A DNA stretch of 23,705 bases, from positions 1 through 23,705 of the IMG/VR virus record IMGVR_UViG_3300018412_000052; one strand, written 5' to 3'. Position 1 is the first letter of the stretch. Every line of letters starts with the position of its first letter. Of this stretch, positions 8,059 through 14,374 are shown one piece after another. The translations under genes and the position numbers were made by a program. Source of the stretch: a virus. The notes beneath the pieces are model-generated. The model had not been told where the DNA came from. It made no database searches and saw nothing but the letters and a program-made list of their open reading frames with translations.

Positions 8059-9834
8059 ATGGCTTACATTCAAAAAATTACTCCACCACCTAACACCGTT
8101 ATGAATTTCTCTTTGAGAAGTTTTGTTGGTGGACTTAACAATCGGTCAGAACAGTTAGAAGTAAATGAAGCTTCTGACGTACTTAACATGGTGTTTGAAG
8201 ACGATACAGTAATGGCTAAAAGACACGGACAGATTTATTATGATGCGGTTGCGTTAACAAACCCAATCACATTTATTGATGAGTTTAAGCCTTACGCAGA
8301 TACCAACAAACTTATTCGTTCAACTGATACCAAACTTTATGTTGACAGTACAAATATTGCTACTGTATCTGGTAGAGTTTGTGGTGTTAATCACTCTGGC
8401 AAGTACTTCTTTGCAGATGGCAACAAGTTGTACGTGTACGGCAAGTTCGACCAAACAACGTCCACGTACCGCAAGGTAATTGGTACTGCTGTTGATGCGT
8501 ATGTTCTTATGGAGATAACAAGTCCTGCTGATGGGCACGCAAGGCTTGACACAACGCACACACAAGGCGTATTGAATATAGACTATACAAATCATAAGGT
8601 TTATTATGAACCCTGTGAGAACGAGTTTGTGGACACGTACAAGGGTGCTAATAAGCTTCCAGATGACCCTAAGTATATTGTTTCACGTGGTGGTAGGATT
8701 TATGTATCTGGTTGTGAAGAGGATGACGACAATGTGTTTATAAGCCACGTACAGAACCCTTATTACTTCCCTGTTAGTTTGCCAATACAACTCCCACCCA
8801 ACTCTGATAAGATAATGGGTCTGTATGTTTATGATGACTCTATTGTGATTGGTAGACAGCATGATTTGCACGTTATTCTTGGCAATACAAATCGTACAGA
8901 TATGGGAACTACTGTTTTTCAGTTAAAACAAATAAATTCTCATACTGGTTTTGCCTGTAACAATGCTGTTGATATAGCACACAACTACCTTTTCTTCTTT
9001 GGTAGTGATGGAAATGCTTATGCGTTGTCTTCTGTTAAGGCTGATGCAAAGATACTTTCAACAACCATCTTGTCACAACAGGTTGATATAACTAAAGCAC
9101 CAATCAGTTTAACTCTCGACCAACTAGCCACTGCAAGTTCTGTATTCTTTAAAGACGAATGGCATATTACATGTGGCGACAAAGTGTTGATATATTCTTA
9201 TCGTCACAGGGCGTGGACCATGTTTAACAACTTTAATGCCACATCATTATACGTCAAAGATAATGTTTTGATGTGGGGAAGAAGTGATGGGCGTACTGCA
9301 AAATACTCTACAGCTTACCTTGACTTCGATATTCCTTTTCAAGCATTCTGGTCTTCCAAGCGCTTTGATATGGATGATGCAAACAGTTATAAACAGTTTA
9401 GAGAGTTTTTTATTGTTGCACATACATTTGAAACCTTTAGTTCTGATGTTAATGTTACTTTTGAAATTGACTACGACAATGTTAGCGACACTGTTACCAT
9501 ATCAAATCAGATAGCTGTCTTTGGTAAAACAAAGTGGGGCGCTAGGTTTATTAATCGTAACATTGTAAATTCACTTCCATTTGTTATTGGTAGACGTGGG
9601 CGTTCTATTAAGTTTAAATTCTCCAATGGACATTTCCCAACTGGAACTGTTGCTACTGTTGATGACTTTATAGGTTATCCAAGAAGTGAAGGTACTATGC
9701 TTTACGTAACTGCTGAAAGTGCGTATTATTTATATACGGAGTCACAATGGGTAAAACAACTTCCTGCTGATTTGAACCAGACTATGAAGGTTTATCAAGT
9801 CAACGGAGATTATGAACTAAGAGGAAAGAGGTGA
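8059..9834 (+). CDS. Tail hub/stabilization protein (P22 gp10 or T7 gp12-like)
   Basis: 591 residues; ATG 8059 follows GAGGGAG (8041-8047), which lies in the end of the previous gene. The N-terminal segment FVGGLNNRSEQLEVNEAS followed by VLNMVFEDD and KRHGQ is the usual opening of podovirus tail-hub proteins (a beta-propeller nozzle built on the adaptor ring). The rest is beta-rich with repeated short strands such as KLYVDSTN, KLYVYGKF, RIYVSG and NVLMWGRSDGR, in keeping with a propeller. It would close the portal channel and carry the fibres encoded next. Its presence, with no tube or tape-measure genes, is the main argument for a short-tailed particle. Confidence 0.82.
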   Translation: MAYIQKITPPPNTVMNFSLRSFVGGLNNRSEQLEVNEASDVLNMVFEDDTVMAKRHGQIYYDAVALTNPITFIDEFKPYADTNKLIRSTDTKLYVDSTNIATVSGRVCGVNHSGKYFFADGNKLYVYGKFDQTTSTYRKVIGTAVDAYVLMEITSPADGHARLDTTHTQGVLNIDYTNHKVYYEPCENEFVDTYKGANKLPDDPKYIVSRGGRIYVSGCEEDDDNVFISHVQNPYYFPVSLPIQLPPNSDKIMGLYVYDDSIVIGRQHDLHVILGNTNRTDMGTTVFQLKQINSHTGFACNNAVDIAHNYLFFFGSDGNAYALSSVKADAKILSTTILSQQVDITKAPISLTLDQLATASSVFFKDEWHITCGDKVLIYSYRHRAWTMFNNFNATSLYVKDNVLMWGRSDGRTAKYSTAYLDFDIPFQAFWSSKRFDMDDANSYKQFREFFIVAHTFETFSSDVNVTFEIDYDNVSDTVTISNQIAVFGKTKWGARFINRNIVNSLPFVIGRRGRSIKFKFSNGHFPTGTVATVDDFIGYPRSEGTMLYVTAESAYYLYTESQWVKQLPADLNQTMKVYQVNGDYELRGKR

Positions 9835-9839
9835 TATAG

Positions 9840-11063
9840 ATGGCTGTTATTAGTAATTTGATTATTCCGTATCCAGACTTTAAGCTAAACGACATCATTG
9901 ACTCTGAACAGTTTGATATGAATAATGCCGACATTGTATCAAAGATGAATGAAGTTATCGCATCATTAAATACTCACAACAACGCAACCTTGTTGCCACA
10001 TCCAGACTTGTCAATTGCAACTGCCAAACTTATAGATGGTGTTGTTACAACTCCTAAGATTGCAGATGGTTCTGTAACCGCTGTTAAGCTTGGTGCAGGT
10101 GTTTATACTGACCTTGTAAACTACATGAATACGTATGGCTATTCTACTGTAAGTGGTCATACAATTTACGATAAAAACGGCAATACTGTTACACATCGAA
10201 GTAGCATTCAATTCAAAGATTGCGTTGTTACAGATGAGGGCGGTAGAACTGTTGTTTATGGTATTACTGGTGCAACTGGACCACAAGGCGTTCAAGGTGT
10301 AAAAGGTGAAACTGGTTCTGTAATTGTACCTAGTATTGATGTGAATGGCGTTATGTCTTTTACCTTACAAAACACAACCATTCCACCTAATCCTGTTTCT
10401 GTACGTGGACCACAAGGTCCTCAAGGCGTACAGGGTGGACAGGGTGTTATCGGACCACAAGGACCACAGGGTATTCAAGGACCTACTGGTATGCAAGGTG
10501 TTCAAGGTTTAATTGGTCCTCAAGGCAATGTTGGTCCAGAAGGACCACAAGGTATACAAGGACCGATTGGTCCTCAAGGCGTTAAAGGTGATGATGGTGC
10601 AGATGGTAGAAGTTTTACAGTTTTGTCATTATATTCAACCCTTCTTGATTTGCAAACAAATCACCCAACTGGTGAAGCAGGACAGGCTTATGCTGTAGGT
10701 ACTATTGATAACAATTACATTTACATTTGGGATGTTGTTGATAGTGAATGGCAAAGTATCGGTCAACTTCAAGGTCCGACTGGTCCACAAGGTGTGCAAG
10801 GTGTACAAGGACCTCAAGGTGAAACTGGTCCACAAGGACCACAAGGCTTGCAGGGTACACAAGGTGTACAAGGTATTCAAGGTCCAGAAGGTGCGCAAGG
10901 TATTCAAGGTATTCAAGGCGTGCAAGGTACTGATGGCATATCTGCATATCATAGTGCTGTTAGTGGTGGATATGTTGGCACTGAAAGTGCATTTAATACT
11001 GCATTAGCAGGTATTGGTGATTTGAGTGCCGTTTTAGATAGTTTAAATGGTGAGGTGGTATAA
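9840..11063 (+). CDS. Collagen-like tail fibre
   Basis: 407 residues; ATG 9840 follows AAGAGGTGAT. An N-terminal region (1-140) with the repeated ATAKLIDGVV/TTPKIADGSV pattern probably attaches to the tail. Three Gly-X-Y collagen-like blocks follow at 141-159, 190-256 and 312-366, dominated by GPQG and GVQG. Between blocks 2 and 3 is a small globular insert ending in YIWDVVDSEWQSIGQLQG (about 257-311). The C-terminal AYHSAVSGGYVGTESAFN and DLSAVLDSLNGEV are common ends of collagen-like fibres in Bacillota phages. It should form a trimeric rod used in host attachment. Its stop codon overlaps the next start (TAATG), so translation of the two fibre genes is coupled. Confidence 0.88.
   Translation: MAVISNLIIPYPDFKLNDIIDSEQFDMNNADIVSKMNEVIASLNTHNNATLLPHPDLSIATAKLIDGVVTTPKIADGSVTAVKLGAGVYTDLVNYMNTYGYSTVSGHTIYDKNGNTVTHRSSIQFKDCVVTDEGGRTVVYGITGATGPQGVQGVKGETGSVIVPSIDVNGVMSFTLQNTTIPPNPVSVRGPQGPQGVQGGQGVIGPQGPQGIQGPTGMQGVQGLIGPQGNVGPEGPQGIQGPIGPQGVKGDDGADGRSFTVLSLYSTLLDLQTNHPTGEAGQAYAVGTIDNNYIYIWDVVDSEWQSIGQLQGPTGPQGVQGVQGPQGETGPQGPQGLQGTQGVQGIQGPEGAQGIQGIQGVQGTDGISAYHSAVSGGYVGTESAFNTALAGIGDLSAVLDSLNGEVV
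10260..10937 (+). repeat. Collagen-coding repeat tracts (three blocks)
   Basis: Blocks 10260-10316, 10407-10607 and 10773-10937 encode Gly-X-Y triplets. The DNA uses variants of a nine-base unit such as GGTCCACAA or GGTGTACAA with frequent synonymous changes, so units are similar but rarely identical. Such tracts can change length by recombination. Confidence 0.8.
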
Positions 11064-12055
11064 TGGGAACAAGTGCAGATAAATTTCAGTATTTGGCTGA
11101 TACGAAAGATTTAATAAAAACTGCCATAATTGGCAAAGGACAGACTGTTTCCAGTGGCGATACATTTAGAAGTTACGCCACGAAGATTGGTAATATTTCT
11201 TCCGAGTGTACTGCAATCGCATCTAATATACTTAGCGGTAAAACTGCCTACAGTGGTGGCAGTAAAATAACAGGTACTATTCCTTCAAAGGGTGCACAAA
11301 CATATTCACCTAGTACATCGGCACAAACAATTGCTTCTGGGCAATATTTAAGTGGTACGCAAACCATAAGTGCCGTTACTGGTACGGCTTATGCAGGCGT
11401 TGTTTTAAGCGGGTATACGTTTAATAGTGGTTATGGTGTTGGACTTACTGGCACTATGACAAACAGAGGTGCTGTGACTTCAACCATTACTACACAAGGT
11501 GGACAATACACTGTACCTGGTGGTTATCATAATGGTAGTGGTAAAGTTACGGCAAGTTTTGCTAATCTTTCAGCAGGTAATGTTAAAAAAGGTGTGAATG
11601 TTGGTGGCGTTGTAGGTACTTATGGTAGTGCTTACGAAACAAGTACATTAACATTTAGAGGTGTTTATTATAATAGCACTTATTATAATTATAATTACGC
11701 TACTAAAGGAAGTGGCAACAGTATACCTACCGAAAATTGTTTAGACATACTTTCTGCTAGTGGTACTGTTTTATATAGTGCATTTCCTTATAATGGCGTC
11801 AAGTATGATTTGATTGCAGGTACTACTTTTTCATTGGCAGATGACATTGTTGTCATAGTTGCTCATGGGTTTGGTGCAAGTTCTTATGCTTTGGATAAAA
11901 GTTTATATTTTTATACCACTGGTTCTAGTGGTCTTGAACTTTTGTCAGACACTCCGTTTGCTACTATTGTCGGCAGTAGTGTTACTAATAATTGCAGATA
12001 CATCATTTGCAAAGTAACAAATAGCACTCCTGTCCTTGCACTTGTAGCTGTTTAA
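11063..12055 (+). CDS. Distal tail fibre or adhesin with Gly/Ser/Thr-rich beta repeats
   Basis: 330 residues; ATG 11063 overlaps the preceding stop. Residues 1-45 look helical (DKFQYLADTKDLIKTAI). Residues 50-190 are rich in Gly, Ser, Thr and Tyr with loose repeats such as LSGKTAYSGGSKITGTI and LSGYTFNSGYGVGLTGTM, plus YTVPGGYHNGSGKV, a motif often seen in receptor-binding fibres of Gram-positive phages. The C-terminal 130 residues are beta-rich and lack repeats, a possible receptor-binding head. Coupling to the collagen-like gene suggests the two proteins act in one fibre. The receptor cannot be told from sequence. Confidence 0.75.
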   Translation: MGTSADKFQYLADTKDLIKTAIIGKGQTVSSGDTFRSYATKIGNISSECTAIASNILSGKTAYSGGSKITGTIPSKGAQTYSPSTSAQTIASGQYLSGTQTISAVTGTAYAGVVLSGYTFNSGYGVGLTGTMTNRGAVTSTITTQGGQYTVPGGYHNGSGKVTASFANLSAGNVKKGVNVGGVVGTYGSAYETSTLTFRGVYYNSTYYNYNYATKGSGNSIPTENCLDILSASGTVLYSAFPYNGVKYDLIAGTTFSLADDIVVIVAHGFGASSYALDKSLYFYTTGSSGLELLSDTPFATIVGSSVTNNCRYIICKVTNSTPVLALVAV

Positions 12056-12083
12056 TGTTTTGTTATTAAAGGAGGTATTTAAT

Positions 12084-12434
12084 ATGAATAAAGCGATTAA
12101 TATAGAAGGTTCGTCAAAAGAAGTTGTACGTGTGTTGTCAATTGCAGATGAAACTGCTGTTGAAAACAGTCCAAATGGTTTAACTTATATGCTGATAACT
12201 AATTATGTTGAACCACCTGTTTTGACAAATCCACTTGACCTTAATTACCCTATGTACAACAAGGTAACAAAAGAGTTTTACTGGAAAACGGTGTATTATC
12301 AGTACACAGCTACAGATGGTTTGATTGAAGTGGAAAACCTAAAACAAGTGGTTGCTACGTTGCAGTCTGAAAAGAACAGTTTGCAGGAGACAGTTGACAC
12401 ACTGTTATTTGAAAGTTTAGGAGGTGCTGTATAA
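12084..12434 (+). CDS. Small tail-region protein in the XkdW position
   Basis: 116 residues from ATG 12084, which follows AAAGGAGG (12068-12075); the frame opens with a TTG at 12060 but that lies upstream of the ribosome binding site. A short folded part contains the aromatic segment YPMYNKVTKEFYWKTVYYQY (about 61-80). It is followed by a coiled coil (VENLKQVVATLQSEKNSLQE, about 86-105) and a Gly-rich end. The layout, and the XkdX gene overlapping its stop, match the small XkdW-type proteins found after fibre genes in Bacillota phages. The function is unknown; a fibre accessory or chaperone is possible. Confidence 0.75.
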   Translation: MNKAINIEGSSKEVVRVLSIADETAVENSPNGLTYMLITNYVEPPVLTNPLDLNYPMYNKVTKEFYWKTVYYQYTATDGLIEVENLKQVVATLQSEKNSLQETVDTLLFESLGGAV

Positions 12435-12562
12435 TGTTTGATAGTGTAAAAAGATTGTATGAAAAATACGACAACAAAACAATTGTTAAAAATGCAGTAT
12501 TAAAAGGTTGGTTAACACCAGAGGAATACGAATTGATTGTTGGTGAACCATATGTTGCATGA
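12434..12562 (+). CDS. xkdX: XkdX family protein
   Basis: 42 residues, ATG 12434 overlapping the previous stop codon (TAATG), with GGAGG at 12420-12424. The sequence MFDSVKRLYEKYDNKT followed by VLKGWLTPEEYELIVGEPY has the XkdX pattern: a short N-terminal helix, then a G-W-(I/L)-T-x-E-(E/Q)-Y element and an I-x-G-E-x-Y end. The family is very widespread after tail-fibre genes of Bacillota phages (first named in Bacillus PBSX) and its function is unknown. Being so short, it is easily missed. Confidence 0.85.
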   Translation: MFDSVKRLYEKYDNKTIVKNAVLKGWLTPEEYELIVGEPYVA

Positions 12563-12571
12563 TGTTAAAAT

Positions 12572-12601
12572 AGAGGGGAGAAATCCCCTCTTACATCTTT
12601 T
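12572..12601 (+). terminator. Rho-independent terminator closing the structural block
   Basis: AGAGGGG (12572-12578) pairs with CCCCTCT (12585-12591) around a six-base loop, followed by a T-rich run TTACATCTTTT (12591-12601). It lies ten bases after the XkdX stop. Confidence 0.78.
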
Positions 12602-12626
12602 CAAATCACATAAAGTGTGATATAAT
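12598..12626 (+). promoter_or_regulatory. Promoter of the lysis/internal-protein block, extended -10 type
   Basis: TTTTCA (12598-12603), 17-bp spacer, TATAAT (12621-12626), with extended -10 TG at 12618-12619. The -35 box is made from the T-run of the terminator just upstream, so termination and re-initiation share bases. The expected start is near 12633, giving a short leader with the ribosome binding site AAGGAGG before 12660. Confidence 0.7.
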
Positions 12627-12659
12627 ATATTTAGAAAATAATGGTAAGGAGGTTACGTT

Positions 12660-13502
12660 ATGAGTTTAATAAGCAATGTTGTAAAAGCGGCAAAATCCGC
12701 AAAAGCTAAATCATCTTCAAATAAGTCTTCAAGTTCTTCCTCGTCTAGCAAGAGTTCTTCTTCAAGTTCTTCAAGTAGTTCTTCAAAGATTATGGACAGC
12801 ATTACAAAGACTCTTGATGCGATTAAAAACGCTTCATCTGGTAGTACATCTTCTGGCGGTACTTCTACGTCTGGTGGAAATGGTTATAACTCTGGTTCTA
12901 ATTACTCTGGTAGAGAAACAGCTTTCACGTGGAGTGATGGTAGTACAACTTATTCCCCATCAACAAACTATCTTGATGCGCAAAAGGAAGGTGGAAAACA
13001 AGGTGTTAATCTAGTTTCTGCCGTAACGTATGATAAAGGTGGTCCTACTGTTTCTAGTGGAAACGGGTTCACCGACCAGACGTACAGTAATTCTCAACAG
13101 ACTGGTACATATTACGACCAAGCACTTGCAAGAGAAAAGCAAGCACTTCAAGGCATCAATAATACACAACAGCCAGATATTCCCGTTCAACCATTGCCAA
13201 GTATTCAACAGCAACTTCAACCACAACCCATCACGCAAACCATTCCAGATTACTCGTCAATGTTCAGCTCTGCACTCAATGGTATGCAAAATCAAAACAA
13301 CTCGTTTATGCAGAGTATTACTGATAAGCTAAATTCTTATAAGAACTCTGGTGGTACAAACACTGTTTCTGAAAACAACTATGTCAACGATACCCTTGGA
13401 CGTAAAAGTGGAACTGGTGCGTATATTAAAAGTGCTACAAATTCTTCAAATGCAATTAGTAGGTATTTAGCAGGTGACGTGTTTAAGAACAGGGCAAAGT
13501 AG
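12660..13502 (+). CDS. Serine-rich low-complexity protein, probably virion-associated
   Basis: 280 residues; ATG 12660 follows AAGGAGG. Residues 1-17 are a basic helix with Lys and Ala. Residues 18-43 are almost wholly serine with a few lysines. After a short helix (44-58), residues 59-85 are Ser/Gly/Thr/Asn-rich, and the middle (165-205) is rich in Gln and Pro. The serine run uses many different serine codons (TCA, TCT, AGT, TCC, TCG, AGC), so it is kept at protein level, not by DNA slippage. The C-terminal 60 residues look like a small helical domain. No family recognised. It opens the block holding the other presumed internal proteins, so an internal or ejected virion protein is a reasonable guess. 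Confidence 0.75.
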   Translation: MSLISNVVKAAKSAKAKSSSNKSSSSSSSSKSSSSSSSSSSSKIMDSITKTLDAIKNASSGSTSSGGTSTSGGNGYNSGSNYSGRETAFTWSDGSTTYSPSTNYLDAQKEGGKQGVNLVSAVTYDKGGPTVSSGNGFTDQTYSNSQQTGTYYDQALAREKQALQGINNTQQPDIPVQPLPSIQQQLQPQPITQTIPDYSSMFSSALNGMQNQNNSFMQSITDKLNSYKNSGGTNTVSENNYVNDTLGRKSGTGAYIKSATNSSNAISRYLAGDVFKNRAK

Positions 13503-13513
13503 GGGTGGTTATT

Positions 13514-13684
13514 GTGAAATTTGACGTAATTAATATTCAAGAAGTTCTCGTTATTATTATTTGTGGCGTTGGTTTGGTTACTGCAATTTGCTTTGGTCGC
13601 AATGACTTAGCTATGGCTATTGGTAGTGGGTTGGTTGGATATTTGGGTGGAACAAAAAGTGTTTCCGCATCAAACAAGGAGTGA
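13514..13684 (+). CDS. Small membrane protein, possible holin or lysis accessory
   Basis: 56 residues, GTG 13514, with AGGGGTGG (13501-13508) six bases upstream. Two hydrophobic stretches, VLVIIICGVGLVTAICF (about 11-27) and LAMAIGSGLVGYLGG (about 32-46), could be two membrane spans or one span and a re-entrant Gly-rich helix; the tail is polar. The endolysin start overlaps it closely: the AAGGAG of the endolysin lies over this gene's last codons. Position directly before the endolysin suggests a holin or a holin partner, but two further holin-type genes lie at 22246-22646, so its exact role is open. Confidence 0.75.
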   Translation: MKFDVINIQEVLVIIICGVGLVTAICFGRNDLAMAIGSGLVGYLGGTKSVSASNKE

Positions 13685-13689
13685 TTAAT

Positions 13690-14361
13690 ATGAAAACACA
13701 AACATTACTTGCTGACAGTTCAAACTATACTAGAGGTAGAACTGAAAGTGTCAAATACATCGTTATTCATTATACCGCAAACAACGGAGATACCGCAAGA
13801 GGTAATTGTAACTATTTTGCTACTGGTGGTAGAAACGCTTCTGCACACTATTTTGTTGATGAGTCCAGTGTTTATCAGTCCGTTCTTGACTCTAATACTG
13901 CGTGGTCTGTCGGTGCTAAAAGGTATATTCACAATGATTGTAGAAACAAAAATAGCATATCTGTTGAAATGTGTAGTAGAAAAGATGCAAGTGGACGTTA
14001 CTACATCAAGAGTGATACTGTTTTAAACACAATCGAACTTGTTAAGTTTTTGATGTGTATGTATAGTGTTCCCATCGAAAACGTTCTTAGACATTATGAT
14101 GTTACTGGTAAGAACTGTCCAGAACCTTTTGTTCGAGATTTGTCATCTTGGGTTTCATTTAAGGACAAGTTATGTGCCAAGAAGGAGGACGAAGAAATGA
14201 TTGAAAAATTTAATACAATCAATGAAGTACCAAATTACGCCAAAGCAACTATTGAGAAACTTATCAACAAAGGTGCTTTTGCTGATGTGAATAAGCTTAA
14301 TCTTTCCGAAGATATGTTACGTGTTTTTGTTATCAATGACAGACTTGGAATTTATAAATAA
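13690..14361 (+). CDS. Endolysin: N-acetylmuramoyl-L-alanine amidase (Amidase_2)
   Basis: 223 residues. ATG 13690 is chosen over the in-frame GTG 13681 because AAGGAG (13677-13682) overlaps that GTG. Residues 20-150 are an Amidase_2 (T7 lysozyme/PGRP fold) domain: YIVIHYTA gives the first zinc ligand His27, LRHYDVTGKNCPEP gives His135 and Cys143, and SAHYFV and the ISVEMC strand are also typical. The enzyme cuts the bond between muramic acid and the stem peptide. Residues 171-223 (NEVPNYAKATIEKL ... LSEDMLRVFVINDRLGIY) form a small C-terminal domain seen in endolysins of clostridial phages, a likely cell-wall-binding part. It has no signal peptide, so a holin is needed for release. An internal translation start lies at 14197 (separate entry). 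Confidence 0.93.
   Translation: MKTQTLLADSSNYTRGRTESVKYIVIHYTANNGDTARGNCNYFATGGRNASAHYFVDESSVYQSVLDSNTAWSVGAKRYIHNDCRNKNSISVEMCSRKDASGRYYIKSDTVLNTIELVKFLMCMYSVPIENVLRHYDVTGKNCPEPFVRDLSSWVSFKDKLCAKKEDEEMIEKFNTINEVPNYAKATIEKLINKGAFADVNKLNLSEDMLRVFVINDRLGIYK
14182..14199 (+). promoter_or_regulatory. Internal ribosome binding site and in-frame start in the endolysin gene
   Basis: AAGGAGG (14182-14188), eight bases, then ATG (14197-14199), which is Met170 of the endolysin in frame. This is as strong as the ribosome binding sites of the main genes. It would give a separate 54-residue protein made of the C-terminal domain only. Production of a truncated wall-binding domain from an internal start is established for several clostridial phage endolysins; here it is an inference from the bases. 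Confidence 0.6.
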
Positions 14362-14374
14362 TGAGGTGATATAA

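Noticed and set aside
8059-9834. Tail-hub gene as a receptor-binding tailspike.
   Set aside because: The N-terminal GGLNNRSEQLEVNEAS motif and position after the adaptor fit a hub/nozzle protein; fibre genes follow separately.
10635-11007. Long ORFs in other frames across the collagen-coding region.
   Set aside because: Periodic GGT/CAA triplets keep all frames open; the products are low-complexity shadows of the fibre gene.
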